From positions 1-21,821 of the forward strand of contig CAYQQU010000082.1 in the NCBI GenBank assembly GCA_964419545.1: a stretch of 21,821 nucleotides of DNA. The letters run 5' to 3'. This document shows positions 21,715-21,821 of the stretch, piece after piece. Within the stretch, counting starts at the first letter, position 1. Every line of letters begins with the position of its first letter. Made by a program: the position numbers and the translations under genes. Origin of the DNA: CAYQQU01 sp964419545. GTDB lineage: Bacteria > Bacteroidota > Bacteroidia > Chitinophagales > Saprospiraceae. Below the pieces are notes generated by a model. It ran no database searches and was not told the origin of the DNA. It saw only the letters and a list, made by a program, of their open reading frames with translations.

Positions 21715-21821
21715 ATTCAGGATATCCCGTACCTCGGCGCGGCGATGCCGGGAAAACCAACGGGCTACCGATATTTGGCGCCGCTGGCGCCGTGTGCGGC
21801 TCAAAGAGAATAGATAGAATT
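21715..21821 (+). other. Non-coding tail with GC palindromes, possible dispersed repeat
   Basis: The 107 bp after the kinase stop contain GGCGCC-GCT-GGCGCC (21777-21791) and a GCCGGGAAAACC-type stretch. The wording is like intergenic repeat families I recall from Saprospiria-type genomes. The sequence is cut by the window edge, so neither a repeat nor the next gene can be resolved. Confidence 0.3.

Noticed and set aside
1..21821. CRISPR array, tRNA, rRNA, prophage or defence-system genes
   Set aside because: I looked for regularly spaced repeats, tRNA-like cloverleaf arms in the gaps, and integrase, nuclease/helicase or toxin-antitoxin motifs. None was convincing; the only mobile DNA seen is the MITE and the REP-like palindromes.

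Overview
The window looks like chromosomal DNA of a GC-rich Bacteroidota, most likely a Saprospiria/Lewinella-type lineage. The evidence is the protein families (carboxylase, BFN-UVR nuclease, 'NPSFED' secreted proteins, small conserved membrane proteins), TAnnTTTG-type promoter boxes, weak ribosome binding sites and the GC-rich third codon positions. The taxonomic call is inference; no rRNA or tRNA gene is present. Most of the window is housekeeping or conserved hypothetical material, with a small accessory zone at about 17.5-20.4 kb.

Region 1 (1-5621, minus strand): a probable six-gene transcription unit. It runs from an acyl-CoA carboxylase beta subunit through a 53-residue membrane miniprotein, two tandem paralogous secreted proteins and a THUMP-type rRNA methyltransferase to a small secreted protein. 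Gaps are 59 bp or less, one junction overlaps by 8 bp, and I see no internal terminator. Region 2 (5.6-8.4 kb): a small membrane protein converging on an HtrA/Deg protease, then a small three-helix membrane protein with a near-perfect Bacteroidota promoter.

Region 3 (8.4-12.9 kb): a single-helix miniprotein and dapF form an operon. They are followed by the C-terminal remnant of an alpha/beta hydrolase and by a threonine aldolase. Facing these are a bifunctional nuclease (BFN+UVR) and mazG, then a Cys-rich small membrane protein. Region 4 (12.9-17.6 kb): a CoA-binding protein, the pyruvate dehydrogenase E2 subunit with its terminator, recR with a near-leaderless promoter, and a large GT2 glycosyltransferase fused to an internally shortened polyprenyl glycosylphosphotransferase-like module.

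Region 5 (17.6-21.8 kb): a 560-bp gap with a frameshifted lipoprotein remnant, a terminator and REP-like palindromes; a Spy-like secreted protein; a sterol-desaturase-family hydroxylase; a 102-bp MITE with 14-bp terminal inverted repeats and an exact 8-bp target duplication (IS66 type); a lipoprotein; and a LytS/YehU-type sensor kinase whose response regulator would lie beyond the right edge.

No defence island, CRISPR array, prophage or intact transposase was found. The most novel items are the MITE, the GT2-PGT fusion, the tandem secreted paralogs and the unannotated miniproteins.
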